Part shown: positions 34,401-46,220 of the stretch, piece by piece
Layout: every line of letters starts with the position of its first letter
How positions within the stretch are numbered: the first letter of the stretch is position 1
NCBI RefSeq assembly: GCF_001704415.2
Contig: NC_030836.1
Location: 28,060,001-28,124,000, forward strand
Source: Capra hircus
Taxonomy: Eukaryota; Chordata; Mammalia; Artiodactyla; Bovidae
DNA: 64,000 nt
Reading direction: 5' to 3'
Made by a program: the position numbers and the translations under genes
Notes under the pieces: model-generated
What the model saw: only the letters and a program-made list of their open reading frames with translations
Databases searched by the model: none
What the model was told of the DNA's origin: nothing

Positions 34401-35400
34401 CTTTGTGAATGGTAGTGCTGAGGCCAAGCAAGGGCGCGGCCACTCCAATGATGCTGGTCCCCCCGGGGGTGGGAGCCCAGGGCGGTAAGTTGTCGGGAAT
34501 GAATCTGTGGTTTCCTGTGGGTGGTGCCCGATGCTCCTGTCCGTGTAGAGACTTGTGAAGGGAACTGGGAAGGTGAGTGGGGCCAGGTGGGGAGGCCAGA
34601 GACAAAGGCAGAGACGTGGGCAAGGCCGTTCGGAAGTCGCAGACCCAAGCCCGTTTCGGTTGGGGCTGTTTCTGAGACTCTTCAGAGCTGCGGGAGCTCA
34701 TGCCGTGTGCCGGGCTCTGTGGGACGTCACCCTGTCATGCCTCCAGGAAGCAGGCTGTGAGGTGAATCAGGAATGTTCTTGGCGCCTTGCTGCAAGACTC
34801 CTAATGCAGAAAGGCAGGGTGTGGGAGGCATGAAGGCAGGGCCTGAAGGTGCTTCAGGCCTCAGATAACTGCTGGTGCAGACACGTGCCCGGCCTGTCCA
34901 CCTCCCGCCACACGCCGCACCCTGTGGGCCTTGTGGACACACGGATGACAAAGCCACCGTCTCTGACCTCAGAGAAGGCCAGGGGAAATGCCAGAACTCT
35001 TAACCCAAGGTGGTCAAGTGCGTAACAGAGGAGTGCTCAGGGTCTCAGGAGCCACCAGCGGCCAGAGAGAAAGGATACTCAGCAAAGCCTCCAGAGAGAG
35101 TCCAGAGATATAGCGTGTGTGTCCAAGTAAATGAGGCCAGCATGGGTGCTCCAGGAAGAGCGGACGGCAGACTCAGAAGCACGGGGCACAGGGAAGTGTG
35201 CTGAGCGCCTGGAATGCCTATTTACACCCTGCGGTTGGATCACGGGAGATGTGAGAGAGGAAAGAGACGGCAGAGCTGGGAGTGTAGACAGGGCGGGTGG
35301 GAAGGAGAGGGTAAAGTACCTTAACAGTGAGATATCAGATGTGATGGAGAGGAGGTGAGAGAAGGGGGAGGAAGGACGAAGAGGAGGTGAGGGTGTCTCC
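34401..35400. other. unique GC-rich sequence, no gene seen
   Basis: 34555-34760 has frames on both strands. A donor-like 'gggaaggtgagtgg' near 34567 has only a weak acceptor 24 bp upstream. 35000-35360 may contain eroded L2. Confidence 0.35.
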
Positions 35401-35413
35401 AGGTTTTCTTCTT

Positions 35414-35581
35414 TTCAGAAAAACCTTTTTTGTTCATTTTTTTGGCCTCGCCAGGTCTTAGTCATGGCACATAGACTCTTGGTTGCGGCAGGTGGGATGA
35501 TTGTTCTCTGACCAGGGATGGAAGCTGGACCCCCTGCATTGGGAACATGGAGTCTCAGCCACTGGACCACCAGGGAAGTCC
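35414..35581 (-). mobile_element. CHR-type SINE, short form
   Basis: T-rich tail, 'tctctgaccagggatggaag', head 'ggaccaccagggaagtcc'. TSD 'ccaggttttcttctt' / 'ccaggtttccttctt' (35399-35413, 35582-35596). Confidence 0.92.
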
Positions 35582-35764
35582 CCAGGTTTCCTTCTTGAGT
35601 GACTGCAGCGACAATGATGCCATTCATCCAGAATGAGGAACAAACGTGGGGAGCGTGGGCAGAGTGGAGACGGTGGGGCTCATAGCTGGGCGTGGTTGGG
35701 TTTGGAGTAGGTGGTGGCATGGAGTATCTGGACCACATCCTACCTTCTTCAGTCATGCACCTAC

Positions 35765-35870
35765 GTCCTGCTGTCCCAAGTAGAATCAGCTGCACTAGAG
35801 CCCCTGAGGGCAGAGACTGGATCCCACTCACCTCTGTACCCAGTGCTGGCATGTAGCATGAGCCCTCCAT
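35765..35870 (+). mobile_element. L2 LINE 3' fragment
   Basis: 'gcccctgagggcagagactg', 'cactcacctctgtacccagt', 'gctggcatgtagcatgagcc' are L2 3'-end words in sense order. Confidence 0.55.
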
Positions 35871-35994
35871 GGTTACATTCTCTTTACCTTCTCTGCCTGA
35901 GTTTCTTCACGCACTCGAGAATGCCTCAAAAGGCAGTACGGAAAAGCAAACAAACCCAGTGATTCCAGGCTGTGCCCCTACCAGGCTTGGGGTA

Positions 35995-36160
35995 TGGAGT
36001 GTGCTGCTCGACCCTGGAGTCTGTGCTGTCTCCTTTGGTAGCCACCAGACACATGTGTCTATTAAAATTAAAAGGAAATTAAATTACAAATTCAGTTACT
36101 CAGTTGCAACAACCACAATGCAAGTGCTTACTAGCCATGTGGTGTCTATGGTGTTGATAC
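35995..36160. mobile_element. hAT-Charlie-type nonautonomous element
   Basis: 'ggtagccaccagacacatgt', 'taaattacaaattcagttac' and 'caatgcaagtgcttactagc' match the same element family as 3195-3382, in the opposite orientation. Confidence 0.6.
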
Positions 36161-36164
36161 TATG

Positions 36165-37410
36165 AAGAGAGATCTCGCTGCAGAGAGTTCTGTGGGCTGG
36201 TGCACATGAACATCACCTCACAGGGTCTCCAAAGGTTAATGAGGTCATGTGTGTAAAGCTGGGCGAGACAGCTTGCTCATGGGAAGCTTCAATAAACTTC
36301 GGCTGTAATATTCACGGTGAACGGGGAGACAGTCCAAGATGAAAAAGCCACAGGTGCCTGTGAGTGCCAATATTCACGTCAGGGAGAGCTGACAGGACCT
36401 CAGCATGCACCATGAGAATTTGGGGGGTGATGCGAGAGGCGCTTCCTCAGGAACCTCCAGAAAGAGGCACCTGGGGGACCTCAGATGATCTCAGGAAAAC
36501 TGCGGGGCGGTCCCTACGGTGACGTCATTTCCTTGTGGATCTGGGTGTGGGTCGGCTCTGCGTCCCGGACTGTAGCAGATGGGCTGGGACCTGGGGGTGG
36601 GAGGGGAGTGGGGCCCCTGGCTCCGAAGTCCATCTGCGGTGTAATAGCGGGAAAGGCATGGAGCACGCGTCCAGATGGCCTGGCGATGTCTCTCCCTGAG
36701 TGCGTGCTGCGTCTCTGCAGGTTCCTGCCCCTCTTTTGTGCCCTGCGTGTCTGGGGCCAAATGAGCAGGATCTGTCACTGACCTGGGAGTCTGCAGGGAG
36801 GGTGGAGGGGTTGTGGCCAGAGGCCTCCTGGGCAGCTGGGACAGAGAAGCAGGCAGTGATGCTGGGAGGCTCCCATTCTCAGGGGCCATCACAGCAAGCC
36901 TCATCTTCCATCCCTGAGCTGGGCACCAGCCCGGACCAGAAGGCAGAGATTTCCCAACGAGGAGGTCCCAAGGTTCCCCAGCCCAGCAGACAGCCCTAGC
37001 TGAGGGCCTCTGATAGACGGACATGGGCTTATCCCTGATCCGCTGCTTCCCTGAAGGCAAAAGCAGAATATTCGCCTTGGCTGGGCAGCAGGAGTGGGGG
37101 AGGGCAGTCTGGTGCAGTGGGAAAGCCCCAGGCCGCTGGACTCCAGCCCGGACATGCTCTCTCACTGACCCTCCGTGTGGCTGCGGAGTCAAGCCCCTCC
37201 AATACAGGGGCTGGACAGGTCATCTGGAAGTCCGTCTAGCTCCCTGTTCTACCATGGCGTGTGGAGGTGGCAAGGAGGGGGTGGGAGTGGGCTGCGGTTT
37301 TCCTTGGGCTGAGACCTGCTCACAGACAGAGATTGTCTTCTCAGCCGAGGGGCCCTGTGCAGCTCTCCACCCTGCCGCCTCCCTTCTCTGCTTCCTAGCA
37401 GGATGGATTG
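36165..37410. other. unique GC-rich sequence with a CRE-like site
   Basis: A 233-codon minus frame (36491-37192) has no recognised domain and competes with plus frames. 36215-36305 is weakly MIR-like. No CpG-island promoter is obvious. Confidence 0.4.
36520..36527. promoter_or_regulatory. palindromic CRE (TGACGTCA)
   Basis: Exact 8-bp cAMP-response-element palindrome within 'acggtgacgtcatttccttg', next to an ETS-like TTTCC. A single site is weak evidence of function. Confidence 0.25.
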
Positions 37411-37680
37411 AGGCAGTGTGGAGAAATCCGAATAACTAATCAGAGTCCTCATTAACCCCCTGCCGGGATGCTCAAACATTCCACTTTGCTGTTTGTGAAG
37501 CAGAAAAAAAAAACCCTCTCCCTACATTAAAATTGATACGTTATTAATCCCTGTGCTCCTGACCTGGGGGCCGGCTCACCCCATCCTGCCTGAGGCCCAG
37601 CGGCTTGGTCGCTACCTCGGGCCACTTGCACTTTCTATTATTTATCGGCCTGCGCAGAGAGGCCTCTCTTCACAGCAGCG
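37411..37680. promoter_or_regulatory. possible conserved noncoding element
   Basis: 'gaataactaatcagagtcct', 'cattaaccccctgccgggat', 'ttaaaattgatacgttatta' and 'tattatttatcggcctgcg'. Rich in TAAT and TTAT homeobox-like words within repeat-free DNA. Confidence 0.38.
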
Positions 37681-38610
37681 GGCTTGGTGCCAGCTTGGAG
37701 GCAGGTGCATTGTCTTCTCCCTGGTGGGCTGGGCCCCACCCCAGGGTGCAGCTCCCAAGTTGCTGGGGTGGGTGGGTTGGTGAACGGAAGTATGGATATA
37801 TCTTTCTCTGACTCGAGAGGGTGTGGTGAGCCACTCTATATTTCAGGTGAGCCAGCGCAGGGAGCAGGCAGCCTCGTAGTCTAGCACGGCTGTGGAGCCT
37901 GAGGGTTGGTCTGGACCTTTCCGCACATCTCGGCCCACTGTGCCCCATGGGCTCCCCGGCACCACCCACACCAGGCCTGAACGCCGTCCTCTGGCTCTGC
38001 ATCTAGGCAGGCAGCCTGCGTGCCCTGCACATCAGAACGAGAAGCTACAAGTGAGAGTCCTGTGCTGCACCTTGAACCAGGAGCTATGCGGAGCCAAAGC
38101 CATTCAGGGCCCAGTTCCTGCCCGCAGAGAGATTGCCCTGCAGTGGGGTCAACATATACCCTCCGCCTCCCACCCCCCGGGCACAGAAGATCCTGGGGAA
38201 GGGCGGGAGGAAGGAAAGAGGAAGCCTGAGCGGTACAAAGGGCTCCTCTGGCTTCTCTGAGCCCAAGATGCTGTGGAAGAGATAAGACCTGCTGGGAGGC
38301 CCTCATTCCGCCTGCTTGGTGCTGGCTCAGCCCTCCCCCTACTGACTGGCTGTCCGCTCTATTAGGGTCTGGCTGCATCCCTTGCCAGTCTTGACCTGTG
38401 AACTCACAGTCAGCATCTAGCCCCACGTAAGCTGCATTTTGTGGTCCTCCGTGTTATAGGTCCCTAAAGACAGCTTTGTCAGGAGAAGGAGTAAGAGCTG
38501 AAAGTGGAGGATGAGAAGAGAGGACTTTAACCCCCAGCTCACTTCCAACCACTTTAATTTACGATGTGAGCGGTGGCCGGAGGTTACCTTCCTGATCTTT
38601 GGCTAGGGTT
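37681..38610. other. unique GC-rich sequence
   Basis: A 181-codon minus frame (37881-38426) and a 122-codon plus frame overlap. Neither shows a family domain or clear splice sites. Confidence 0.4.
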
Positions 38611-38614
38611 GGCG

Positions 38615-39120
38615 TGGATGATCATTCAACCAACGTCTGTGAGTGCCACTGTGTGCTAGGAGGCAAGGTGAGCTGAGCAAACCTGAATCCATGCCCACAG
38701 GGAGCCCAGTGGAGAAAGCAGGCATCGCCCACCTCATCGCAGTTGAATATGTAATTATAAACAGCAGTAAGTGGTACTGAAGCCTGAAATGCAATATAAA
38801 AAGGCGGCCTCCCTGGTCTGAGAGGTTGGTGTTGCTCCCCTGGAGGAAGCGGGTCCAGCTGAGATGTGAAGGTGAAGCAGACTTGCTAGTGCCAGGTGGA
38901 TGAGAGAAGAGCATCTTGCGGGAAGATGGGGCGGCTGTGCAAAGGCCCCGTGATGGGAAGAAGCATGTCCTGTTTGAGGACCAGAGGCCTGAATGGCTGG
39001 AAGGCCGAGAGCCAACTAGATGAAGGAGGAGAGGTGAGCAGGGCCAGACCACACCTGGCCTTCCGAGCCAAGGTAAGGATTTTGGTCTTGATCTCAAGAA
39101 GAGTGGGAAACCAGTAAATG
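38615..39120 (-). mobile_element. L2 LINE fragment
   Basis: Antisense L2 over about 500 bp: 'cattcaaccaacgtctgtga', 'cagctgagatgtgaaggtga', 'gtgcaaaggccccgtgatgg', 'agccaaggtaaggattttgg'. The donor-like GTAAGG here belongs to the repeat. Confidence 0.75.
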
Positions 39121-39303
39121 AAACCAGCGAGAAGGAGGCGAGGGCTTAGAAAGGAATTTTCACTTCAAAGAGGTCTCCCAGCTGTTCAGCAGAGAACAGA
39201 TGGCGACCATCTATGTATTCAGTGGGTCATCTTAGTCCCTAGCCGTTTGTTTTCTAGCTCCCACTTTGGTGAGCTGAAGTCTGTGGAATGTGCTGGAGCT
39301 TTT

Positions 39304-39520
39304 TTTTTTTCTTTTAATATTTATTTATTTGGCTGCACCAGTTCTTGGTTGCGGCATTTGGGATCTTCCAGTCTGCATTGCAGCATGTGAGATCTTTAGC
39401 TGCAGCATGTGAACTCTTAGTTGTGGCCTGTGGGATCTAGTTCCCTGACCAAGGATCGAACCCGGGTCCCCTGCATTGGAAGCTCGGAATCTTGGCCATT
39501 GGACCACCAGGAAAGTCCCC
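39304..39520 (-). mobile_element. CHR-type SINE
   Basis: Antisense with 'tatttatttatttggctgca' and 'ccctgaccaaggatcgaacc', head 'ggaccaccaggaaagtcccc'. TSD 'tgtgctggagcttt' / 'tgtgctggaacttt' (39289 and 39521). Confidence 0.94.
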
Positions 39521-39798
39521 TGTGCTGGAACTTTATGAAGGGAGGTGTATATATACACCTAAATTCTGATCACCCAGCTCAGAACTTGCAAAAATTAACG
39601 CTCACCCTTGAAGTGGCATGCCCCTTTTATCTAACTCTGCAGAGACTCATGTAGTTGTGACCACCTCCCTGGGAGGTGCCAGGAGGGTCAGCAGCTGAGT
39701 GGATGGACGGGGAGAGCAGGGAGGAAGAGGGTGAGGGCTGCGGAGGAGCAAGGAAGCAGAGGTGGGACTTCTGGAGGATCAAGCACGATCCTGGCTCT

Positions 39799-39949
39799 TT
39801 AAAAAAATAAATACATAAATTTATTTATTTATTTTGGCTGTGCCAGGTCTTCGCTGTGGCACATGAGATCTAGTTCCCTCAGCAGGGATTGAACCCAGGC
39901 TCCCTTGCCTGGGAGTGTGGAGTCTTAGCCACTGGACCACCAGGGAAGG
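39799..39949 (-). mobile_element. CHR-type SINE, short form
   Basis: 'aatttatttatttattttgg', 'ccctcagcagggattgaacc', head 'ggaccaccagggaaggc'. Confidence 0.92.
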
Positions 39950-40104
39950 CTTGTGCTGGGTGCACGCAGGCACAGTGACACAGACACACCTCCACGGACT
40001 GCAAGCGCCTCTTCCCCATTCTGGCTAGTGGCTCCTCTGTCTCTATTTTTCCAGCTGCTGCTCCTACGGAACCTGCTCTTGTTTAGGATGAAGCTCTTTC
40101 TCTT

Positions 40105-40300
40105 TCATTTCAATGGACATTCATTGATCTCAGCCTATAGATAAGGGTGCTCTAAGGGCCAAAACCCACACAGTTTCCTTGTCCTGGAGCAGCCTGCCTA
40201 CTGGGGGAGCCAGGTATATAAACGGTTGGCCCATAGGAGGCAGAATGAATCAAGCCCAAGCGCAGGACCACTGGACAGCCCAGTTTGCCTGGGACTGTTT
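40105..40300 (-). mobile_element. L2-like LINE fragment
   Basis: 'caatggacattcattgatct', 'gtttccttgtcctggagcag' and 'cctactgggggagccaggta' in antisense L2 order. Confidence 0.55.
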
Positions 40301-40310
40301 CAGCTGAAGC

Positions 40311-40521
40311 ATTGCCGTGTCAGTCATTCAGTCGTAGCCAACTCTTCACAACCCCAAGAACTGTAGCCTGCCAGGCTCCTCTGTCCTTGGAATTCTCCAG
40401 GCAAGAATACTGGAGTGGGTTACTGTTCCCTTCTTCAGGGGATCTTCCCATCTCAGGGATCGAACCTGGGTTTCCTGCATTGCAGGCGGATTCTTTACCA
40501 TCTGAGCCACCAGGGAAGCCT
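40311..40521 (-). mobile_element. Bov-tA SINE
   Basis: Antisense, 'cattcagtcgtagccaactc' to 'tgagccaccagggaagcct'. Flanking 'tgaagc' (40305 and 40522) is a possible short TSD. The following block to 40824 is unassigned. Confidence 0.93.
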
Positions 40522-40824
40522 TGAAGCCTTTAGTGTCTGTGTAATTATCAATCGTGCTCTCCTCCCCTGTCAAAATTGTTCAGCTTTGGTGGTACTTTGT
40601 ACACGGTCACCCTAACAATGGGTCACGGCTGTACAGAAGAATGAGCCACTCTTTGCAGGAATCCAGGAGACATCACATGATGAATAATGTTTCACCTGAG
40701 CCTTTGAAGAATGAGCCATATTCCAGTGACTAGAGCAGGGAAATGTAGCATCTTCATCCTGGAAAGCAGCAGGCCTCACAGAGGCTGTGAGGAGATGAGC
40801 ACAGCTTACATGCAACCTAGACCA

Positions 40825-41036
40825 GCTCAGCAAACATTTTATGGAACGTTTCAGACAGTAAATATTTCAGGTTTTATGTTGTGTCGCAGCTGCTCAACTG
40901 CCGCTGGTGTGGAAAGTAGACCTAGGCCAGAGTAAAGGAACAGCGGGGCCGTGTGCCAATAAAACTTTATTTACAAAAAAAAACAGGCAGCCTCAGGCTT
41001 TGGCCTAGGTGTAGTTTGCCAGCCCCAATCTAGAGG
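40825..41036. mobile_element. hAT-type nonautonomous element
   Basis: 'agacagtaaatatttcaggt', 'tgccaataaaactttattta' and 'tgtagtttgccagccccaat' match a well-known MER/hAT element. The AATAAA in it belongs to the repeat, not to a gene. Confidence 0.72.
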
Positions 41037-42030
41037 TTGTGAGGGAGAGTTATGAGACATACGCCTGGAAAGTTCGGCAGGACTTGAGAGGTCTCAAATA
41101 GCTGACTTATTTATGTCAATAATAAAAGTGTTTGTGAACACAGAAGTGACTCATCGAAGGCCCTAGGGTTTGGAGCACGCTGGAGAGAAGCAGGGAGCAG
41201 AGAGGAAAGCAGACTGGCTGGGCCCACCCAAAAGCCCCCTGGAGGCAGGTCTGTGGATGTGCTCCTGGGCTCTGATCGTCCTCTGTGGAACCTTCCCTTT
41301 TGTTCTGACACACACCCTGCCCAGGGGGCTCACACTCTTGTGGGCAGACACTGTGACAGGGTGCCACCCCCTCCTTTCCCGTGAAGGCAAGGCAATTGGA
41401 GACCACGCTCCCCTCGCCTTCCAGCTATGCAGGATGGCTGGTCAGGGTCTCATGACCATGGGGGTGCCCCGGGACTGCCCCTGCTCCATCCCCAGCACTC
41501 CCAAGAGATGGACTCTGGTGCCTTCATGGTTTAATTATTATGGCGGACTCCTGGCTGCAGAGCTGAAAGGGGGTGCAGTTAGCCATGTGTCCCCCATGTG
41601 TCCCCCAAGGCCCACCATTCCAGTGAACATCCCCACAGAACAAACCACCCCCGTGTCCCCCAAACCTACTGTTCCTGTGAACATCCCCACAGAACAACTG
41701 GAAATGTCCTCCCACACTGCGGAAAGCCCAGCTTCTGTGGAGTCCCAGAGAGAAGGGGCGTTAGGTTCTCCTGGTCTTGTTTTGCTTCCGGGTCTTTTCA
41801 AGCAGAAAGCCCTGCTCTGCTTCCTCCCTTTGTCCTGGGGTCCTAGGCATGCGGCCTCCTTGGCCCCCCAGCACAGCTCTCTCCACTGTGGGCAGGGCCC
41901 CATCTCTTTCTTTCCTGTAACAAAGCTGCTGCCTGGGTACATTTTTACTGGTGCCAGGCTCACTCACCCCAGGTGGCAGATGGCTAACTGTACCCCCTTT
42001 CAGCTCTGCAGCCAGGGTCTAACCCCAGGC
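41037..42030. other. unique sequence with a 304-codon open frame
   Basis: Plus frame 41170-42084 stays open for 304 codons but ends inside a Bov-tA and overlaps a 141-codon minus frame. No domain recognised. It contains the 54-bp tandem repeat. Confidence 0.4.
41598..41707. repeat. 54-55-bp tandem repeat, two copies
   Basis: Copies at 41598-41652 and 41653-41707 differ by one indel and scattered substitutions. Shared words are 'gtgtccccca' and 'gtgaacatccccacagaaca'. In the plus frame they encode a repeated PVNIPTEQ. Confidence 0.9.
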
Positions 42031-42041
42031 ATAACTTTAAG

Positions 42042-42256
42042 TTGTTGTTATTTAGTTGTTAAATCATGTCCAACACTTTTATGACCACATGGACTTTTGC
42101 GACCCGCCAGGCTCCTCTGCTCATGAGGTTCTCCAGGCAAGAATACTGGAGTGAGTCACCATTTCCTTCTCCAGGGGATTTTCCCAGCCCAGGGATCAAA
42201 CCCAAGTCTCTTGCACTGGCAAGCAGATTCTTTACCACTGAGCCACCTGGGAAACC
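42042..42256 (-). mobile_element. Bov-tA SINE
   Basis: Antisense, 'gttgttatttagttgttaaa' to 'ccacctgggaaaccc'. Perfect 12-bp TSD 'cataactttaag' at 42030-42041 and 42257-42268. The following block to 42615 is unassigned. Confidence 0.95.
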
Positions 42257-42615
42257 CATAACTTTAAGGGGGTGCCCCCAAACTCAGCAATCCAGAGAAA
42301 ACATTATTTTAACGCAATATTTTTAGACCTCCAAATTAATGACAAAAATGCATGATAAACAAAGCATCAACATTTTCAACACTGGCAGAATCAGTATTAC
42401 CCATTCTTCCTTTTGAGTTAAAATCAAATGTGTCTAAGCACACTTATGGGTCCTGAATTCATCCCCATTAAACTTTGTGGAGCACCCTTAAACTTTGTGG
42501 CCAAGGCAGGCACCAGTGGTCCCAGCCCCAGGAGATGCCAGAGGAGGGGGTATGGCTCTAGGGCAGGGGGCAGAACAAGTTAAACTTGATATAGGAGATA
42601 GCAAGGTCTTTAAAT

Positions 42616-43351
42616 CCCAAAAGCCTCTTGATGAAAGTGAAAGAGGAGAGTGAAAAAGTTGGCTTAAAGCTCAACATTCAGAAAACGAAGATCATGGCAT
42701 CTGGTCCCATCACTTCATGGGAAATAGATGGGGAAACAGTAGAAACAGTGTCAGACTTTATTTTTTGGGCTCCAAAATCACTGCAGATGGTGACTGCAGC
42801 CATGAAATTAAAAGACGCTTACTCCTTGGAAGAAAAGTTATGACCAACCTAGATAGTATATTCAAAAACAGAGACATTACTTTGCCAGCTAAGGTCCGTC
42901 TAGTCAAGGCTATGGTTTTTCCTGTGGTCATGTATGGATGTGAGAGTTGGACTGTGAAGAAGGCTGAGCACTGAAGAATTGATGCTTTTGAACTGTGGTG
43001 TTGGAGAAGACTCTTGAGGGTCACTTGGACTGCAAGGAGATCCAACCAGTCCATCCTAAAGGAGATCAGCCCTGGGATTTCTTTGGAAGGAATGATGCTA
43101 AAGCTGAAGCTCCAGTACTTTGGCCACCTCATGAGAAGAGTTGACTCAGTGGGAAAGACTCTGATGCTGGGAGGGATTGGGGGCAGGAGGAGAAGGGGAC
43201 GACCCAGGATGAGATGGCTGGATGGCATCATGGACTCGATGGACGTGAGTCTGAGTGAACTCTGGGAGTTGGTGATGAACAGGGAGGCCTGGCGTGCTGC
43301 GATTCATGGGGTCGCAAAGAGTTGGACACGACTGAGCGACTGAACTGAACT
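42616..43351 (+). mobile_element. BovB LINE, 5'-truncated
   Basis: Sense copy starting inside ORF2 ('cctcttgatgaaagtgaaag') and running to the true 3' end ('ctgagcgactgaactgaac'). Residual frames include VFPVVMYGCESWTVKKAEH. Frameshifts and stops break it, and the YADD region is missing. Confidence 0.95.
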
Positions 43352-43369
43352 AATCCTCACAGAAGTTCC

Positions 43370-43748
43370 TCCTCACTGTCCATTTTCTCCTTCACAGCCT
43401 GGCTTGCCACCTTTTTGCCTGTTCTCCCAACCAGCACCTTCCTGCTCCTTCCTCTGCTCTGAGATTTATGCTCCTCTATCCGTGTAAGGCTCCAGCCTAG
43501 ATTCACGGGAAGTGAGTGGGGAACTTTCAATTCCCCACACTCCCTTTCATTTACCTTTTCTCCTTTGCCCTTGTTATCTGATCCTGTGTATTTACTGCCT
43601 TGTTATCACGTGTCCACCACTCCTATCTCGACCAGACCAGAAAGTAAACCCCATGAATGCTGAGATTTTTATCTGTTTTGCTAATAATTGTGAACAGTTC
43701 CTGGAACATAGCAGACACTCAATAAACATTTGTTGAATGAGTGAATAA
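43370..43748 (+). mobile_element. L2 LINE 3' end
   Basis: 'gtttttatctgttttgctaa'-like region, then 'acagttcctggaacatagca' and 'gacactcaataaacatttgt', ending 'tgaatgagtgaataac'. The BovB lies directly upstream. Confidence 0.75.
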
Positions 43749-44054
43749 CAGTCGAGTTCCCTTTTGTTTTCCTCTTTCCCCTCCTGGAGTAGGCCTGGCT
43801 TCCCCTTTAACAGCCAGAAGACCTTAAACCTTTTTCCTAAATGAAAGAACATCTGCCCTGGGCCTCCACCCTAAGCTGTGCAAAAAGGCAGCAGAAGCTT
43901 TGAAATCACAGTTTTTACTTAACAAATCCAAGCTGGCCAAAAGAAACAAATATTTTCCAGAGCAAATTTCAAGGTTTCCAAGGAATGTTGTACATTTTTT
44001 TTCCTTTTTAATAGAGAGTGATGTCCAAGGGAAGATTTAAACTTCTTGTAAGTT
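43749..44054. other. unique sequence, no gene seen
   Basis: AT-leaning with 'aagaaacaaatattttccag'. No repeat recognised. Confidence 0.35.
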
Positions 44055-44215
44055 GAATGAATACTGATTCTTTTTGTGACCTTGGCCAAGATACTCTAAG
44101 TCTCAGTTTTGATATTCCGTCTGTCGAATGGATGTATTGATTCCAGTACTACCAACTTCACAAAGTCACTGTCTAGCTCAAGCAAAATGTTAAAAGCTAG
44201 CTGGATGTGCTTTGG
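44055..44215 (+). mobile_element. MIR SINE
   Basis: 'tttttgtgaccttggccaag' and 'tctgtcgaatggatgtattg' fit a decayed sense MIR. Confidence 0.55.
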
Positions 44216-44271
44216 GATATATAATCATCGTTGGTACATAGAGGTGTTCGAGGTCTCATTAGCAGCTGGCC

Positions 44272-44475
44272 AAGCTTCCCAGGTGGCACAGTGGTAAAGA
44301 GTCCACCTGGCAATGCAAGAGATGCAAGGCACTTGGGTTCAATCCCTGGGTGGGGAAGATGCCCTGGAGTAGCAAATGGCAACCCATGCCAGTATTCTTG
44401 GAAACCCCATGGACAGGAGCCTGGTGGGCTGTAGTCCATGGGATTGAAGAGTTGGACGCGACAGAGCACGCGTGC
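44272..44475 (+). mobile_element. Bov-tA SINE
   Basis: 'agcttcccaggtggcacagt' to 'agttggacgcgacagagca'. The body has a small deletion at 'agtattcttggaaacc'. Confidence 0.93.
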
Positions 44476-44534
44476 AGAAGGCAGAGCCACGGTTCACCTG
44501 ACGAGACCGCAGCAGAAGTGGCCATCCAGTCCCA

Positions 44535-44803
44535 TCTTTCTGTCTTTAATTTTGGCTGTGCTGGGTCTTCATTGCTGTGCTTGGGCTTTCTCCAGCTGTG
44601 GCGAGCAGGGGCTACTCTCTAGCTGTGGTGCTTGGCCTCCTCATTGTTGCAGACCATGGGCTCTAGGGCACGCAGTTTCCAGTAGTTGTGGCACACAGGC
44701 TTAGCTGCCCCACAGCATATGGAGTCTTCACAGACCAGGGACCGAACCCATGTCCCCTGCATTGGCAGGCAGATTCTTAACCACTGGATTACCAGGGAAG
44801 TCG
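44535..44803 (-). mobile_element. CHR-type SINE, long form
   Basis: 'aattttggctgtgctgggtc', 'gggctactctctagctgtgg', 'ctgcattggcaggcagattc', head 'ggattaccagggaagtcgc'. Confidence 0.92.
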
Positions 44804-44809
44804 CAGTCC

Positions 44810-44925
44810 TAAACTTCTTACTTTATAGATGGAGAAACTGAGACCGGACGGTGATGTACCCAGGGTCACATCCCGAGCTCAACCAGGAGGGTGATGGATA
44901 GAACCCCAGTGTCCTGACTTCTGGT
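44810..44925 (-). mobile_element. MIR SINE fragment
   Basis: 'tttatagatggagaaactga' and 'gtacccagggtcacatcccg' are an antisense MIR core. Confidence 0.65.
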
Positions 44926-46035
44926 GCCGTTCCTGGCCTCTCTGAGTTCCTCAGTTGCTGATTCCACAAGAACAGGTATCCTGGGTGCTGCTCTCAGCCC
45001 AGGTCAAAATCACCATGGCTGGAGGGGAATTCTTGACTTTCAGCTTTCCTTTCAAATCCCAGCCCTTCCCAAGCAGTCTAGGGAGGGAGATAATTTAAAT
45101 AAAACTCCTTTCCTATTCCTTCGGTATCTGAGATTCATTTCTGAGAGGTATCCAAATGAGAATTTTACAGACTTTTCATTTCTCAGCCTTTTCCTGGTTC
45201 TTTTGTGGTCCTCCAGGCACTGGTTATGACCGAAGCCTCGGAGTTGCAGGCGGTATGAATCGAGTGGGGACTTGGTGCCTGGGGCGCAGGTCATCTGATA
45301 GGCAGCCTCTCCAGATGCTGTGTGATCATCACAGGAGGGAACAGGGTCCTGCGAAGGGCACGGAGGCAGGGAGAGATTAATTTCTTCAATGTCAAGCTTC
45401 CTGTGCATCCCTTAATGACTGAAATTTACATGTGTGGGGAAAATCGCAATTTCCCCTGGAAGGCATGGAGGGGAAGTCACAGCCATCAGACTGTTTTGCA
45501 AGTGGGTGTGTCCACAGGGCTCTGAATTGACCACACTTGTAATCTTTTGGTGTTTTACAGGGTGTGTGGCCATGGTCTTGACTGAGAACTGGAATTTATG
45601 CCTTTGCATGTCTGTGTCTCTGGGATTATTCATGTGTGTGTGTGTATTGCCATCACTTCTATCTTTGTGACCATGTGTAGATCAATGTGTGTTTCTTTTA
45701 AAAAAAATTATTTCTCATTTCCTGCATAAATTATTCCAAGTAAAAGGCCATCCGGAGCTCAGTTCCTAGCATCCTTTTTCAATAAAGCAATATTATCACA
45801 GCCTAGTCCCAAAACTGGTCCCAGGAGAGGCTTTTCCTAGATTCTTTGTCAAACGAAATGTCACCGACTCACCAAATGATGAGAAGAAGAATTCTTCTTG
45901 TTTATTTCCCAAGTGAAGCAGAGCAGCAGCAGCTCAGCCTCTGTGCATCCTCTCCCTGGCTGGGCAGGGAGGGGGACAGGGGGCAGGGGGCCAGGAGGCA
46001 GAGGAGGCCAGCCTTGGACTCTGCCCTTTCCCTTC
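44926..46035. other. unique sequence, no gene seen
   Basis: About 1.1 kb without recognised repeats. 45370-45470 ('gagattaatttcttcaatgt', 'gggaaaatcgcaatttcccc') has CNE-like texture. A short TG run lies at 45631-45645. Confidence 0.35.
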
Positions 46036-46039
46036 GCCC

Positions 46040-46205
46040 CTGAACCAGCTTTGTGACTATGCAAGTCACTGTTCTAACCTCAGTTCCCTCTTTCAAAAAT
46101 AGGGACTATTAATACCTCCTTTACAGGGCTGTTGCAAGGACTGAGTGATAAACTGGGCCGTGTAGTTTTGTAAGGGGCATAGCGTGTTGCGTGCCATACA
46201 TTCTA
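46040..46205 (+). mobile_element. MIR SINE
   Basis: 'gctttgtgactatgcaagtc', 'cctcagttccctctttcaaa' and 'acagggctgttgcaaggac' in sense MIR order. Confidence 0.7.
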
Positions 46206-46220
46206 CTTATCCTCTGCTGA